Shown here: positions 44,107 through 53,605 of the stretch, piece after piece
Position numbering within the stretch: the first letter of the stretch is position 1
Layout: each line of letters opens with the position of its first letter
Assembly (NCBI RefSeq): GCF_002906255.1
Contig: NZ_POTC01000012.1
Coordinates: forward strand, 24,993 to 88,992
Origin: Novacetimonas maltaceti
Lineage (GTDB): Bacteria > Pseudomonadota > Alphaproteobacteria > Acetobacterales > Acetobacteraceae
DNA: 64,000 bases
Direction: 5' to 3'
Program-made: the position numbers and the translations under genes
Notes under the pieces: generated by a model
What the model was told of the DNA's origin: nothing
Databases searched by the model: none
What the model saw: the letters and a program-made list of their open reading frames with translations, nothing else

Positions 44107-45555
44107 TCATCGTGCCGTGCGGTATGGGGCGATGCCACGGCCTTCGTTGTCCACATCGACACGGTGGCCAACCATCGGCAGGGCGCGGTGATGGCAGTTT
44201 TCGCGCGTGCATGCACGGCATCCCGGCCCGATGGGAATGATCATGCGCGGATCCTTCAGGTCCAGTCCTGCGGAATAGACAAGATGCGGTGCATCGGTGA
44301 TGGAACAGCCAAGGACGACCGCCGTCAGGCGTGGCCGGTCAAGGTAGGAGATGCTGTTGCGCCCGACCGTTCGTGCGATATTGAGGTAGACCGCTCCGTC
44401 CGTTGTCTGTGAAAGCTGGACCTGCACCTGCTGCGGCGTGCTGAAGGCGCGGAAAATGTTCCACAGTGGGCACGGGCCACCAAAGCGGGACTGGGTAAAG
44501 CGGTTTGCGCTGAAACTTTTTAGGATATTCCCCGCAATATCCGTTTTGAGAAAGTAAAACGGGATGCCCTCATGCCCGGGTCGCTGCATGGTGCTCAGCC
44601 GGTGGCAGGCCTGTTCGAAGCTGACGCCGAACTGACGCTGCAGCAGTTCGAGGTCATGGCGGACATCATGTGCCGCCATGCGGAACCGCCCGTAGGGCAG
44701 GAGCAGCGCGCCGGCGAAATAATTGGTCAGGTACACGCGCGCAAGGCCGCGGGCCTCGCTTTCCTTCAGGCGGGAGCGGCGGATCACGCGGGTGAACAGG
44801 CCCTGATGTTCGATCTGCCCCAGCGCCTGCGCCATCCAGAACGTACTGCTTTCCGACGGGACAAGGCGGGAGAGGAACAGGATGCGCTGACGTCGCTCCA
44901 GCCGCCACATCAGGCCTTTGTGGCTCAGCCCAAGGTCGATTTCGGTGCGGATGCCATGATGGTCCAGAAGGTAGCGGGCCAGCTGTTCGCCCGGACTTCC
45001 TTCATCCAGCCGCATCTTTTCGAACTGGTGTTCGGCGGCGCGGTCCACCTCATCGAAATAGTTGCGTTGCGCCTGCACCCAGTCATTGACCGCCTCGTAC
45101 GGCTCCACCCGGTCCGGGGCGTCGTGTGGTGTCGTGCGCACGGCGGGCAGGGTGCCGCCGGTCAGCGCCGCCTCGGCATGTTCCTGCCGCAGCAGGTAGG
45201 CGCGATACAGCCGCACGAACTGCGCGCACAGGTCGGGCGCCACGCGCATCGCGGCCTGGATGCTGTCCAGCCTGATGGCATCCATGTCGAAAACCGGATC
45301 GGCCAGTATTTCGCGCAGGGCCTGAATGCCGCGTGTTTCTTCGGTATCGCTGAAATATTCCGCCCCCACGGAGAAAATGTTGCACAGCGCACCAAGCAGC
45401 GTGATCGGAAGTGGCCGGGTGTCGTGTTCGATCTGGTTCAGGTAACTCGCGGAAATGCCGAGTTGCAGCGCCAGTGCGCTCTGCGTCATGCCGACGCGGT
45501 TGCGCTGGTGGCGGATACGCGATCCGGTGAAGGTCTTGGTGGCTGCTTTTTTCAT
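44107..45555 (-). CDS. XRE/IrrE-like short-chain fatty acyl-CoA regulator (ScfR/RamB type)
   Basis: A 482-residue regulator. HTH_3: RIRHQRNRVGMTQSALALQL and GISASYLNQIEHDTRPLP (about residues 13-50). The middle is an ImmA/IrrE-like domain in which the usual HExxH is replaced (STFWMAQALGQIEHQ), so no peptidase activity is expected. The C-terminus has the conserved IPIGPGCRACTRENCHHRA cysteine/histidine cluster. The family senses short-chain acyl-CoA and controls acetate/propionate, glyoxylate or methylcitrate genes. ATG 45555 is preferred over the upstream frame extension. The divergent ORF is a degenerate acetyl-CoA-synthetase-like gene, which fits the role. Confidence 0.88.
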   Translation of the reverse strand: MKKAATKTFTGSRIRHQRNRVGMTQSALALQLGISASYLNQIEHDTRPLPITLLGALCNIFSVGAEYFSDTEETRGIQALREILADPVFDMDAIRLDSIQAAMRVAPDLCAQFVRLYRAYLLRQEHAEAALTGGTLPAVRTTPHDAPDRVEPYEAVNDWVQAQRNYFDEVDRAAEHQFEKMRLDEGSPGEQLARYLLDHHGIRTEIDLGLSHKGLMWRLERRQRILFLSRLVPSESSTFWMAQALGQIEHQGLFTRVIRRSRLKESEARGLARVYLTNYFAGALLLPYGRFRMAAHDVRHDLELLQRQFGVSFEQACHRLSTMQRPGHEGIPFYFLKTDIAGNILKSFSANRFTQSRFGGPCPLWNIFRAFSTPQQVQVQLSQTTDGAVYLNIARTVGRNSISYLDRPRLTAVVLGCSITDAPHLVYSAGLDLKDPRMIIPIGPGCRACTRENCHHRALPMVGHRVDVDNEGRGIAPYRTAR

Positions 45556-45911
45556 CTTCGCAATCTTTGCAATCTGCGGCGCGGCATTCGCCCCTTTAAA
45601 CGGCAAACCATCTTCCGTCCACAATCAGGATTTGGCAAAGTCCGGGTCAACAAAAACAACAAGAACAGAAAACATGAAACGCCATGACGGAACATCAATA
45701 ACAATAAAATAAACATGTTCCGGAACACATGGAATGCGGATCGTGCTTTCTGGCACGGCCTGCCGGGCATATCGCAAGGTCACTGTCCGGCAGGTCCCCT
45801 GCCACCAGGCATCACGGTCTTCATTCCATCCATTATGGCGCCAGGCATACGTAACCTTTCCCCCGGTCGTCTTCGCGTCATTTCCAAAATGGCGGGGACA
45901 GATATTACCCA
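45556..45911. other. Divergent intergenic region, 356 bp, with a palindrome
   Basis: AT-rich core (45640-45720) next to a perfect palindrome at 45716-45727. No gene-like frame. Likely holds both promoters. Confidence 0.5.
45716..45727. promoter_or_regulatory. Perfect palindrome TGTTCCGGAACA
   Basis: Twelve-base exact dyad, 160 bp upstream of the regulator start and 185 bp upstream of the ACS-like ORF; a related CGGAACAT half lies at 45688-45695. Candidate site for the XRE regulator. Confidence 0.45.
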
Positions 45912-46853
45912 ATGACAAGGAACAGGACCGTGATCAGTGCGACCCATGAAAATGTCTCCACCCGTCCGATCCCCCCGGTGGGGCTGCCTGTCCCGCGATG
46001 GGCGGATGGCATGCGCGAACACCGTTTCCGTCCGCCGCCGGAACATGGCCGCCGGGCGCTGAATGTTTCCGCCCTGTGCGTTGACCGCCACCTTGGCGAA
46101 TGTCCCGACCATGTGGCCGTGCTGGCGCATGGTGTGTCGGGTGAGGAGGCGGTCTGCTTTCGCGAACTTCATGAACGGGTCTGCCGTCTTGCGAATGCGC
46201 TCACGGACCAGGGCGTGCAGCGTGGCGACCGGGTCGCGATCCACCTGCCGCTGATGGTGGAAAGTATCGTCGCGGTTCTTGCCTGCGCGCGCATCGGTGC
46301 GGTGCACGTGCTGCTGGGCATACATGCCGATGCGCCGCGCATGGCCGGGCAACTGGCCGATTGTGGCGCGGTGGCTGTCCTGACAGGTGATGCGACCTGT
46401 GACGGGGCGGGGCAACGGCCGCTGAAGGCCATGCTCGACAGGGCGCTGGAAATGGCAGGCACCCGCAGTCGTGTGAAACTGGTGCTGCTGGTTACGCTCA
46501 GCAGCGCGGAAGTCGCGATGAAGCCGGGCCGTGACCATCATTATGATGCCGTGGTCGACTGGTATGAACCCGATTACCCGCCAGAGGCCATGTACGGGGA
46601 TGACCCGCAGTTCCTGTCCTATCCCCCCGCACGGCGTGGCGGTGCCCATGGCGTGACACATACGGTCGGGGAATACAGGCACATGGTGTCCCATGCCATG
46701 GAAATGGCGCATCCCTATACCGATGTCGATGTTCCCCCGACGCTCGTCAACATGGCGTGGGACGCGGGACAGACGCCCCTTCTGGTCGGCCTGCTGGCGC
46801 AGGGCCGCACCATCACCACAACAGCGGAGGTGCCGATGAACGTTCGGATCTGA
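45912..46853 (+). CDS. Acetyl/propionyl-CoA-synthetase-like protein, truncated, with altered P-loop
   Basis: A 313-residue ORF aligning with the N-terminal half of ACS/PrpE enzymes: ALNVSALCVDRHLGECPDHV, CFRELHERVCRLANAL, GVQRGDRVAIHLPLMVESIV and LACARIGAVHVLLGIHADAP. At the place of the AMP-binding P-loop (normally YTSGTTGKPKG) it has SYPPARRGGAHGVTHT, losing the Ser/Thr/Gly/Lys residues. It then stops where a full enzyme would continue for another 330 residues with the adenylation core and C-terminal lid. The frame is uninterrupted and a strong terminator follows. It cannot be a working ligase; it is either an eroding gene or a repurposed fragment. It neighbours a short-chain acyl-CoA regulator. 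Confidence 0.7.
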   Translation: MTRNRTVISATHENVSTRPIPPVGLPVPRWADGMREHRFRPPPEHGRRALNVSALCVDRHLGECPDHVAVLAHGVSGEEAVCFRELHERVCRLANALTDQGVQRGDRVAIHLPLMVESIVAVLACARIGAVHVLLGIHADAPRMAGQLADCGAVAVLTGDATCDGAGQRPLKAMLDRALEMAGTRSRVKLVLLVTLSSAEVAMKPGRDHHYDAVVDWYEPDYPPEAMYGDDPQFLSYPPARRGGAHGVTHTVGEYRHMVSHAMEMAHPYTDVDVPPTLVNMAWDAGQTPLLVGLLAQGRTITTTAEVPMNVRI

Positions 46854-46886
46854 ATGATCGTACCCATTTGCGAAAAATGATGAGCA

Positions 46887-46932
46887 GGAAAAAAGGATCG
46901 GACGTAGGGCCAGAGATCCGGTCCTTTTTTCC
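46887..46932. terminator. Strong terminator after the ACS-like ORF
   Basis: GGAAAAAAGGATCGGA (46887-46902) and TCCGGTCCTTTTTTCC (46917-46932) pair over 16 positions with a single G-T wobble, 34 bp after the stop, with the A and T tracts built into the stem. Confidence 0.85.
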
Positions 46933-47094
46933 GCCTGCCGCCTTTTGTCGCCCGGGGCCGCACGGTTGCCGGGAATGCCGGTCTGCGCAAGGCGGGCAGG
47001 GCCATGACCCGTAGCCGTCATGGCGTCGCGCGATGATTTCATGTTATGATGGTCGCCATTGTCATGATCGACAGGCGCAACCGAAGGACATGAA

Positions 47095-47754
47095 ATGCCC
47101 GACACATCTTCACGGACCCAGCATACAGGCGGACGCCCGACACCTGAAATGTCGGCACTGCTTGATCGGCAGGTTCTTGAGGTTGCGACAGAACTTTTCG
47201 TCGAGCAGGGATATGCCGCCACGTCGCTTGAAAAGATAGCGCGCGTCATCGGGTGCAGCAAAGCCACGCTCTACCGCCGCTATTCCTCCAAGGAGGACCT
47301 GTTCAAGGCCGTGGTGGCGGAACGCGGGCGGATGCTGCTGGACGAAGCGGGCGCGGTCGAGGCGTCCTCGAAGGATCCGCTGGTGGCGACGAAGGAAATC
47401 GCCCTGTTCTTCCTGGATTTCATGCTGCGTCCGGAAACGCGCGAAGCCTACCGTATTGTCATTGGCGACGGGCATCGCATCCCGTTCATCGCCGATGAAA
47501 TGATGGAAACCATCGTGGAGCCTTTCGTCGCCACCCTCAGTCGCCTCCTCAAGGCGGCGGCGGATGCCGGGCGCATTGAATCCAGGGATCACGAGGAAAC
47601 GACACGTGTCCTGATGAGCTTCGTGATCGGTTGGCCGTTGCAGAACACCATGCTGGGCCAGAACCGGATGCAGGACATGGATGCGCGCAAACGGTTTTTT
47701 GACCGGGCATGGGATATTTTCCTGTCGGGCATATGCCGCAGGGAAGATGCCTGA
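47095..47754 (+). CDS. TetR/AcrR-family regulator of the RND operon
   Basis: A 219-residue TetR protein. DNA-binding domain: VLEVATELFVEQGYAATSLE, KIARVIGCSKATLYRRYSSK and EDLFKAVVAERGR (about 22-75), followed by a helical ligand domain of the AcrR C-terminal type (ALFFLDFMLRPETREAYRIV). AAGGA lies before the ATG. A 19-bp dyad sits between its end and the efflux operon downstream, so it probably represses that operon and is released by a drug-like ligand. Confidence 0.9.
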   Translation: MPDTSSRTQHTGGRPTPEMSALLDRQVLEVATELFVEQGYAATSLEKIARVIGCSKATLYRRYSSKEDLFKAVVAERGRMLLDEAGAVEASSKDPLVATKEIALFFLDFMLRPETREAYRIVIGDGHRIPFIADEMMETIVEPFVATLSRLLKAAADAGRIESRDHEETTRVLMSFVIGWPLQNTMLGQNRMQDMDARKRFFDRAWDIFLSGICRREDA

Positions 47755-47839
47755 TTCCCCCGCATGCCCCGGTGCCGGCATCCTGCCGCCCGGCCCGTGA
47801 CGCAGCGCGGATGCGCCCGTAGTCCTTTGCTATATTGCG

Positions 47840-47858
47840 ATACGATACGGCATCGTAT
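47840..47858. promoter_or_regulatory. TetR-type operator in the efflux promoter
   Basis: ATACGATACGGCATCGTAT: perfect 7-bp arms around 5 bp. A TTGCGA (47835-47840) and TATATG or TATGTA (47856-47863) make a plausible promoter whose spacer is this operator, so binding would block RNA polymerase. It lies 63 bp before the adaptor gene. Confidence 0.6.
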
Positions 47859-47920
47859 ATGTAAACCATGATGGCTGGCCCCTCCGGGTTCTGCAGATTG
47901 GGTAAGGACGGTCCATATTC

Positions 47921-49105
47921 ATGCACTCCAGACATGCTGGCACAGGCGCATCCGTGCCTACCGAACCGTTCTCCCCACCGGACACCGGCAGGACCGTACC
48001 CGCACGCAAGGGGAGGGCCTTCAGGCCGCTCCAGCCCATCCTGGCCCTGTCGTGCCTGTCGGTAATGCTGTGCGCATGCCACAAGAAGGCGCCGGTGGAA
48101 GAAGTGCGCCCCGTGCGTTCGGTCGTGGTATCGACCGTGTTCGACACGGATGCAGAGGTCGTGACAGGACAGGTTGCGGCCCATCGTTCCATCAACCTTG
48201 CCTTCCGCCTGCCCGGCAAGGTGGTGGCGCGCGCCGTTTCCGCCGGCAGCATCGTGCATGCGGGCGATGTGCTGGCGCGGCTGGATGACACGGTGCCACA
48301 GCAGACCCTGCGCACCGCACAGGCGGAGGCCGCCACGGCGAAAGCGGCGCTGGAACAGGCTGCCCCCCTGAAGCAGCGCGCGACGGCGCTGCTGCCGGTG
48401 GAGGCCATTTCACGCAATGATTATGACGATGCGGTGCGCCGGTACAAAACCGCGCAGGACCAGGTGCAGGCCACGCAGGCACAGGTGCGCGTGGCGCAGG
48501 AGCAGCTTGGCTATACCCGCCTTGTGGCGCCCGAGGACGGCATCGTGACCGACAGGCTGGTGGAGGCGGGGGAGGTCGTGGCTGCGGGCCAGCCTGTGCT
48601 GCGCATGGCGGCCAATGACGGGCTGGACGCGCAGTTCGACATGCCCGAGGCCCTTGCGCAATCGCATATTGCCGCGGGCACGACGCTGAAGGTCTGTCTG
48701 GATGCGGCGCCCGCGGTCTGCGCGCCCGCCGCGATCTATGAAATCGCGCCCGATACCGACCCGCAGACCCGCACCTACCATACGAAGGCGCTGCTGCATG
48801 CCTCCCGCGACATGATGCCGCTGGGGGCCGTGGTGACGGGGCATCTGGGCCTGTCATCGGGCACGGGCATCCACCTGCCGCCTTCCGCCCTGACCACGCA
48901 GGACGGCAGCCCCGCCGTCTGGATTGTCGCCCCGGATACCATGCGCGTCTCCCAGCAGCGCGTTGCCATCGCGCGGTATGCGACCGATGACGTGGTGATC
49001 GCCTCCGGCCTGAAGGCGGGGGAGCGGGTGGTGACGGCGGGCGTGCAGGCGCTGTATCCGCAAGAAAAGGTCAGCCTGCTGGATGAAGCCGATGTCCGTC
49101 CCTGA
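47921..49105 (+). CDS. RND efflux periplasmic adaptor (membrane fusion) lipoprotein
   Basis: A 394-residue adaptor. A hydrophobic segment PILALSCLSVMLCACHKK (about 39-56) ends in a lipobox-like L-C-A-C, so Cys 53 may be lipidated; the 38-residue stretch before it is unusually long. The lipoyl/barrel-sandwich part is INLAFRLPGKVVARAVSAGS, IVHAGDVLARLDD and YTRLVAPEDGIVTDRLVEAG, with a coiled-coil hairpin rich in Ala/Gln between. It links the inner-membrane pump to the outer-membrane channel. It overlaps the pump gene by 23 bp. First gene of a three-gene operon. Confidence 0.9.
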   Translation: MHSRHAGTGASVPTEPFSPPDTGRTVPARKGRAFRPLQPILALSCLSVMLCACHKKAPVEEVRPVRSVVVSTVFDTDAEVVTGQVAAHRSINLAFRLPGKVVARAVSAGSIVHAGDVLARLDDTVPQQTLRTAQAEAATAKAALEQAAPLKQRATALLPVEAISRNDYDDAVRRYKTAQDQVQATQAQVRVAQEQLGYTRLVAPEDGIVTDRLVEAGEVVAAGQPVLRMAANDGLDAQFDMPEALAQSHIAAGTTLKVCLDAAPAVCAPAAIYEIAPDTDPQTRTYHTKALLHASRDMMPLGAVVTGHLGLSSGTGIHLPPSALTTQDGSPAVWIVAPDTMRVSQQRVAIARYATDDVVIASGLKAGERVVTAGVQALYPQEKVSLLDEADVRP

Positions 49106-52100
49106 GCCGCGCCCGCCGGGGGGGATAAACCTGTCCGACTGGTCCATCCGCCATCGTGCGCTGGTCCTGTTCTTCATGATCCTGATCGGTGTCGCGGGCA
49201 TCCAGTCCTACTTCAGGCTGGGCCGGAACGAGGACCCGCCCTTTACCGTCAAGACCATGGTGGTGCAGGCGTTCCTGCCCGGTGCCTCGGTGGAGGAAAC
49301 CACCCACCAGTTGACCGAGCGCATTGAAAAGAAGCTGCAGGAAACGCCCGACCTCGATTACGTCAAGAGCTATACGCTGGCGGGCAAGACGACGATTTTC
49401 GTCAACCTGCTGTCCGGCGCGCCCAAGGCGGAAGTGCCCGATATCTGGTACCAGGTGCGCAAGAAGGTGGGCGACATCAAGGCACAGTTGCCGCAGGGCA
49501 CTGTCGGCCCGTTCTTTGATGACGAGTTCGGTGATACCTATGGGATCATCTACGGCTTTACCGCCGACGGATTTTCCCACCGCGAACTGCGCGACTATGT
49601 CGAGACGGTGCGCGACGAACTGCTGCATGTGCCCGACGTGGCGAAGATCGACACGCTGGGCGCGCAGGATGAGAAGATCTATGTCGATTTCTCCACCCAT
49701 CACCTTGCCCGACTGGGCATAAACGGGGCGACGATCGCCGCCGCCCTGCTGGCGCAGAACGCCACGGTGCCGTCCGGCGTGATCGATACCGGGCGCGAGC
49801 AGATACAGGTCCAGCCCACGGGACAGTTCGGGTCGGTGCAGGATATCGCCAACGTCACGGTCTATGCGGGCAGCCGCAAGGTCCGGCTGGGGGATATCGC
49901 CACCATCACCCGCACCTATTCCGACCCGCCGCAGACCATGTTCCGCGTGGGCGGGCAGGATGCGATCGGGCTGGCGCTGTCCATGCGCAGCGGCGGCAAT
50001 GTGCTGGAACTGGAAAAGAACATCGCGGCGAAAATGGCCGAACTGCATGCGCGCATGCCCATCGGGATCGAGGCGCACCTTGTCGCCAACCAGCCCAAGG
50101 TGGTGCATGACGCGGTCGGTGATTTTACCGAGGCGCTGTTCGAGGCCATCGTCATCGTGCTGGGCATCAGCTTCCTCAGCCTCGGCGCGCGTGCGGGCAC
50201 GGTGGTTGCGTTCTGCATTCCCTTCGTGCTGGCGGTGGTGTTCGTGTGCATGAAGATGTTTGGCATCGACCTGCAGCGCGTCTCGCTCGGCGCACTTATC
50301 ATAGCTCTCGGCCTGCTGGTCGATGACGCGATGATTACGGTCGAAAGCATGGTCAGCAAGCTGGAGGAGGGCTGGACCCTGACGCGGGCCGCGACCTATG
50401 CCTATGTCTCCACCGCGTTCCCGATGCTGACCGGCACGCTGGTGACCGTGGCGGGGTTCATCCCGGTCGGGTTCGCGAAAAGTGTGGCGGGGGAATACAC
50501 GTTCTCCCTGTTCGCCGTGGTGGGCATGGCGCTGATCGCGTCATGGTTCGTGGCCGTGCTGGTCGCCCCGCTGGTGGGGGTGACCATCCTGAAGCAGCGC
50601 CCGGCGGCATCCCCCCATGCCCCGCCGGAAGGGCGGCTGCTGCGTGTCTTCAGCCGCGCACTGCTGTTCACCATGCGCCGCCCGCGTGCCACCGTGCTGG
50701 CCAGCCTTGCGGCTCTGGTCGTGGCCATTGCGCTCTCGCCACTGGTGCCGCGGCAGTTCTTCCCGGCATCCGACCGGCCGGAACTGCTGGTTGACCTGTC
50801 GCTGCGGCAGGGCGCGTCGATCAAGGCGACGGCGGATGTCTCGCGCAGGCTGGACGCCATCTTGCGCAATGATCCGGATATCGACCACTGGAGTTCCTAT
50901 GTCGGGCGCGGGGCCGTGCGCTTCTACCTGTCGCTCAATGAGCAGTTGCCCAACGATTTCTTTACCCAGACCGTCATTGTCGCAAAAAGTGCCGTGGCGC
51001 GTGAACGGCTGCGCAAGCGGCTGGATGTGGCGCTCAGCCGCGACATGCCCGATGTGGTGCATGGGCTGTTCCCGCTGGAACTTGGCCCGCCGGTGGGCTG
51101 GCCGGTGCAGTACCGCGTTTCCGGCCGCGACCCGGACCGGGTCTGGCATTACGCGCATGACGTGGCGAAGATCATGGCCGACAGCAACCAGCTGCACATG
51201 GTCAATTTCGACTGGGGCGATCCCGCGCGCAAGCTGAAGATCGAGGTGCGGCAGGACGAGGCGCACCGTCTGGGCCTGTCGTCGGGGGCGATTGCGCTGG
51301 CCATCAATTCGGCGGTGACGGGCCTTACGGCAACACAGGTGCGTGACAGCATCTATCTGGTGGACGTGGTGCTGCGCGCCAACCACGCCCAGCGCCTGTC
51401 GATCGAGGACCTGCGCAACCTCGACATCCGCCTGCCCAATGACCAGACAGTGCCGCTGTCCACGGTGGCCAGCGTCTCCTACGTCGAGGATTATCCCCTG
51501 GTCTGGCGGCGCGATCGCCTGCCGACGCTGACCATACAGGCGCAGTTGCGTGACGGGGTGCAGGCGGATACGGCAGTTGCCACGCTGGCCCGGAAAATCG
51601 CGGCGTTCAACGCGGGCCTGCCATCGGGCTACCATGTCGCGGTGGGCGGCACGGTGGAGGAAAGCGCGAAATCCCAGAAATCCGTCATCGCCGTCGTGCC
51701 GGTCATGATCCTTGTCATGCTGGGCGTGCTGATGATCCAGTTGCAGGACTTCAAGCGGCTGGCGCTGGTCATCAGCGTGGCGCCCTTCGGCCTGATCGGC
51801 GTGGTCGGCGCGCTGTTCCTGACCCAGCACCCGATGGGGTTCATCGCCATGCTGGGGCTGGTGGCGCTGATTGGCATGATCATCCGCAACTCGGTCATCC
51901 TTGTTCATCAGATCCAGATCGAGAAGGATCTGGGCCAATCCGAATGGGATGCGGTCATGAATGCCGCGAAAATCCGCTTCCGCCCCATCATGCTGACTGC
52001 GGTCGCCGCCATCCTTGGCATGCTGCCCATTGCGTCGAGCGTCTTCTGGGGGCCGATGGCCGATGTCATCATGGGCGGGCTGGCCGTGGCGACGGTGCTG

Positions 52101-52187
52101 ACGCTGATTTTCCTGCCTTCGCTTTATGTGCTGTGGTTCAGGGTGAAGGAAACGCCATCGCCGCAGGCTGGGGGAACCGCCCGATGA
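49083..52187 (+). CDS. RND efflux transporter permease (HAE1-like)
   Basis: A 1034-residue inner-membrane proton/drug antiporter with the standard 12 TM helices and two large periplasmic loops. TM4 has LIIALGLLVDDAMITVESM with the paired Asp of the proton relay; PGASVEETTHQLTERIEKKL, ALFEAIVIVLGISFLSLG and PLSTVASVSYVEDYPLVWRR are typical. The group is closer to the CzcA/MexF-neighbour type with FRLGRNEDPPF after TM1 than to AcrB. It overlaps both neighbours (23 bp upstream; ATGA downstream), showing translational coupling. Export spectrum unknown. Confidence 0.93.
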   Translation: MKPMSVPEPRPPGGINLSDWSIRHRALVLFFMILIGVAGIQSYFRLGRNEDPPFTVKTMVVQAFLPGASVEETTHQLTERIEKKLQETPDLDYVKSYTLAGKTTIFVNLLSGAPKAEVPDIWYQVRKKVGDIKAQLPQGTVGPFFDDEFGDTYGIIYGFTADGFSHRELRDYVETVRDELLHVPDVAKIDTLGAQDEKIYVDFSTHHLARLGINGATIAAALLAQNATVPSGVIDTGREQIQVQPTGQFGSVQDIANVTVYAGSRKVRLGDIATITRTYSDPPQTMFRVGGQDAIGLALSMRSGGNVLELEKNIAAKMAELHARMPIGIEAHLVANQPKVVHDAVGDFTEALFEAIVIVLGISFLSLGARAGTVVAFCIPFVLAVVFVCMKMFGIDLQRVSLGALIIALGLLVDDAMITVESMVSKLEEGWTLTRAATYAYVSTAFPMLTGTLVTVAGFIPVGFAKSVAGEYTFSLFAVVGMALIASWFVAVLVAPLVGVTILKQRPAASPHAPPEGRLLRVFSRALLFTMRRPRATVLASLAALVVAIALSPLVPRQFFPASDRPELLVDLSLRQGASIKATADVSRRLDAILRNDPDIDHWSSYVGRGAVRFYLSLNEQLPNDFFTQTVIVAKSAVARERLRKRLDVALSRDMPDVVHGLFPLELGPPVGWPVQYRVSGRDPDRVWHYAHDVAKIMADSNQLHMVNFDWGDPARKLKIEVRQDEAHRLGLSSGAIALAINSAVTGLTATQVRDSIYLVDVVLRANHAQRLSIEDLRNLDIRLPNDQTVPLSTVASVSYVEDYPLVWRRDRLPTLTIQAQLRDGVQADTAVATLARKIAAFNAGLPSGYHVAVGGTVEESAKSQKSVIAVVPVMILVMLGVLMIQLQDFKRLALVISVAPFGLIGVVGALFLTQHPMGFIAMLGLVALIGMIIRNSVILVHQIQIEKDLGQSEWDAVMNAAKIRFRPIMLTAVAAILGMLPIASSVFWGPMADVIMGGLAVATVLTLIFLPSLYVLWFRVKETPSPQAGGTAR

Positions 52188-53605
52188 AACGATCCCCGAT
52201 CCTGCTGCTGCCCATGCTTCTGGCGGGCTGTGCGTGGCTCGCGCCCACCTATCACCGCCCACAGATGCCCATGCCCGATAGATGGGGCACGCAGCAGGCC
52301 GCCACCGTGCCCGATGGCGGCGAATGGTGGCGCAGCTATGGTGATCCGGTGCTGGACGCGCTGGTGGCCGAGGCGCTGAAGGGCAATGACGACCTTGCGC
52401 TGGCAGGTACGAAGCTGCAGCAGGCGCGCGCGCAGTATAAATATGCCTTTGCCAACCAGTTGCCCTCCATTTCCGTGGCGGGGGCGGATGCCATGGGCCG
52501 CCTGCACCTGAAGGATGAACTGCCCGTTACGCACAAGATGAGCAATCTTGGCTTCGTTGGCGGCATGCTGAATTACGAAGTGGACCTGTGGGGCAAGAAT
52601 GCCAGCCTGAGCAAGGCGGCAAAGGCGGGCGTAAAGGCGGCGGGTTATGGCCACGAGGCCGCGCGACTGTCCATCGCCGCGGCCACCGCGAAGCTGTATT
52701 TCAGCCTGCGCGCGCTGGACCGGGAACGCGAGATCCTGCAGCAGACGATCGAGACGCAGACGGCCCTTCTGGCCCTGGTGCAGCGCCAGCATGAAGTCGG
52801 CGCGGTGGATGCGCTGGTCGTGCAGAACGTGACCGAGCAGCGTGATGCCGCACAGGCGGCCCTGCCGGATGTGGAGGACCAGCGCGGCAAGGCGGAAAGC
52901 GCGCTGGCCGTCATGCTTGGCCGCTCGCCCCGGCAGATCATCGGGCAGGCGATGGAGCGGGGCAAGAACATTGACGAATTGACCGTCCCCATCCCGACGC
53001 CGCCGGAAATCCCCTCCACCCTGCTCGAACGCAGGCCGGACATCGCCATGCGTGAGCAGACGCTGATCGCCAGCAACTTCAACATCGGCTTTGCGCGTGC
53101 GGCCTATTTCCCCACCATCTCGCTCGCCAGCCTTGCGGGGGTGAACAATATCGACATCGACAACCTGTATCGCGCCACAACGCGGTCATGGACGCTGGCG
53201 GCGTCGATGGCGGCGCCCGTGCTGGATTTCGGCCGTACGGCAAGTGGCGTCAAACTGGCACGGGCCGAGAAGAACGAGCAGGTCATCCTGTACAAGCAGA
53301 GCATCCGCACGGCATTCAAGGAAGTGCATGACGCCCTGCTGGAACAGAACAACGCCCATGAGCGGGAGCAGGGTGACGGGGGCAAGGAAACGGCGGCTGA
53401 AAAAACAGTGGAACTGACGCAGTTGCGGCTGGAGCATGGCTATTCCAGCCGACTGGATGTGCTCTCCGCACAGGTGCTCGCCCAGCAGGCGGAACTGGCG
53501 CATACGACAGCATTGCTGTCCCGCCTTGATGCCTCCGTTGACATGTACAGGGCCATCGGGGGCGGGTTCGAGGTCAGGCAGCGACATGATGACGCGAAGA
53601 AATGA
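52184..53605 (+). CDS. Outer-membrane efflux lipoprotein, NodT/OprM family
   Basis: A 473-residue TolC-like channel with a lipoprotein signal (LLLPMLLAGC, Cys 16). RWGTQQAATVPDGGEWWRSY, GDPVLDALVAEALKGNDDL and TKLQQARAQYKYAFANQLPS are the NodT-family opening; two helical OEP domains repeat the pattern (FVGGMLNYEVDLWGKNASL and WTLAASMAAPVLDFGRTASG). ATG 52184 overlaps the pump stop. It completes the tripartite exporter. Confidence 0.92.
   Translation: MKRSPILLLPMLLAGCAWLAPTYHRPQMPMPDRWGTQQAATVPDGGEWWRSYGDPVLDALVAEALKGNDDLALAGTKLQQARAQYKYAFANQLPSISVAGADAMGRLHLKDELPVTHKMSNLGFVGGMLNYEVDLWGKNASLSKAAKAGVKAAGYGHEAARLSIAAATAKLYFSLRALDREREILQQTIETQTALLALVQRQHEVGAVDALVVQNVTEQRDAAQAALPDVEDQRGKAESALAVMLGRSPRQIIGQAMERGKNIDELTVPIPTPPEIPSTLLERRPDIAMREQTLIASNFNIGFARAAYFPTISLASLAGVNNIDIDNLYRATTRSWTLAASMAAPVLDFGRTASGVKLARAEKNEQVILYKQSIRTAFKEVHDALLEQNNAHEREQGDGGKETAAEKTVELTQLRLEHGYSSRLDVLSAQVLAQQAELAHTTALLSRLDASVDMYRAIGGGFEVRQRHDDAKK

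Noticed and set aside
50541..52262. 573-codon minus-strand frame inside the RND pump gene
   Set aside because: Antisense shadow; the pump frame has all RND motifs.
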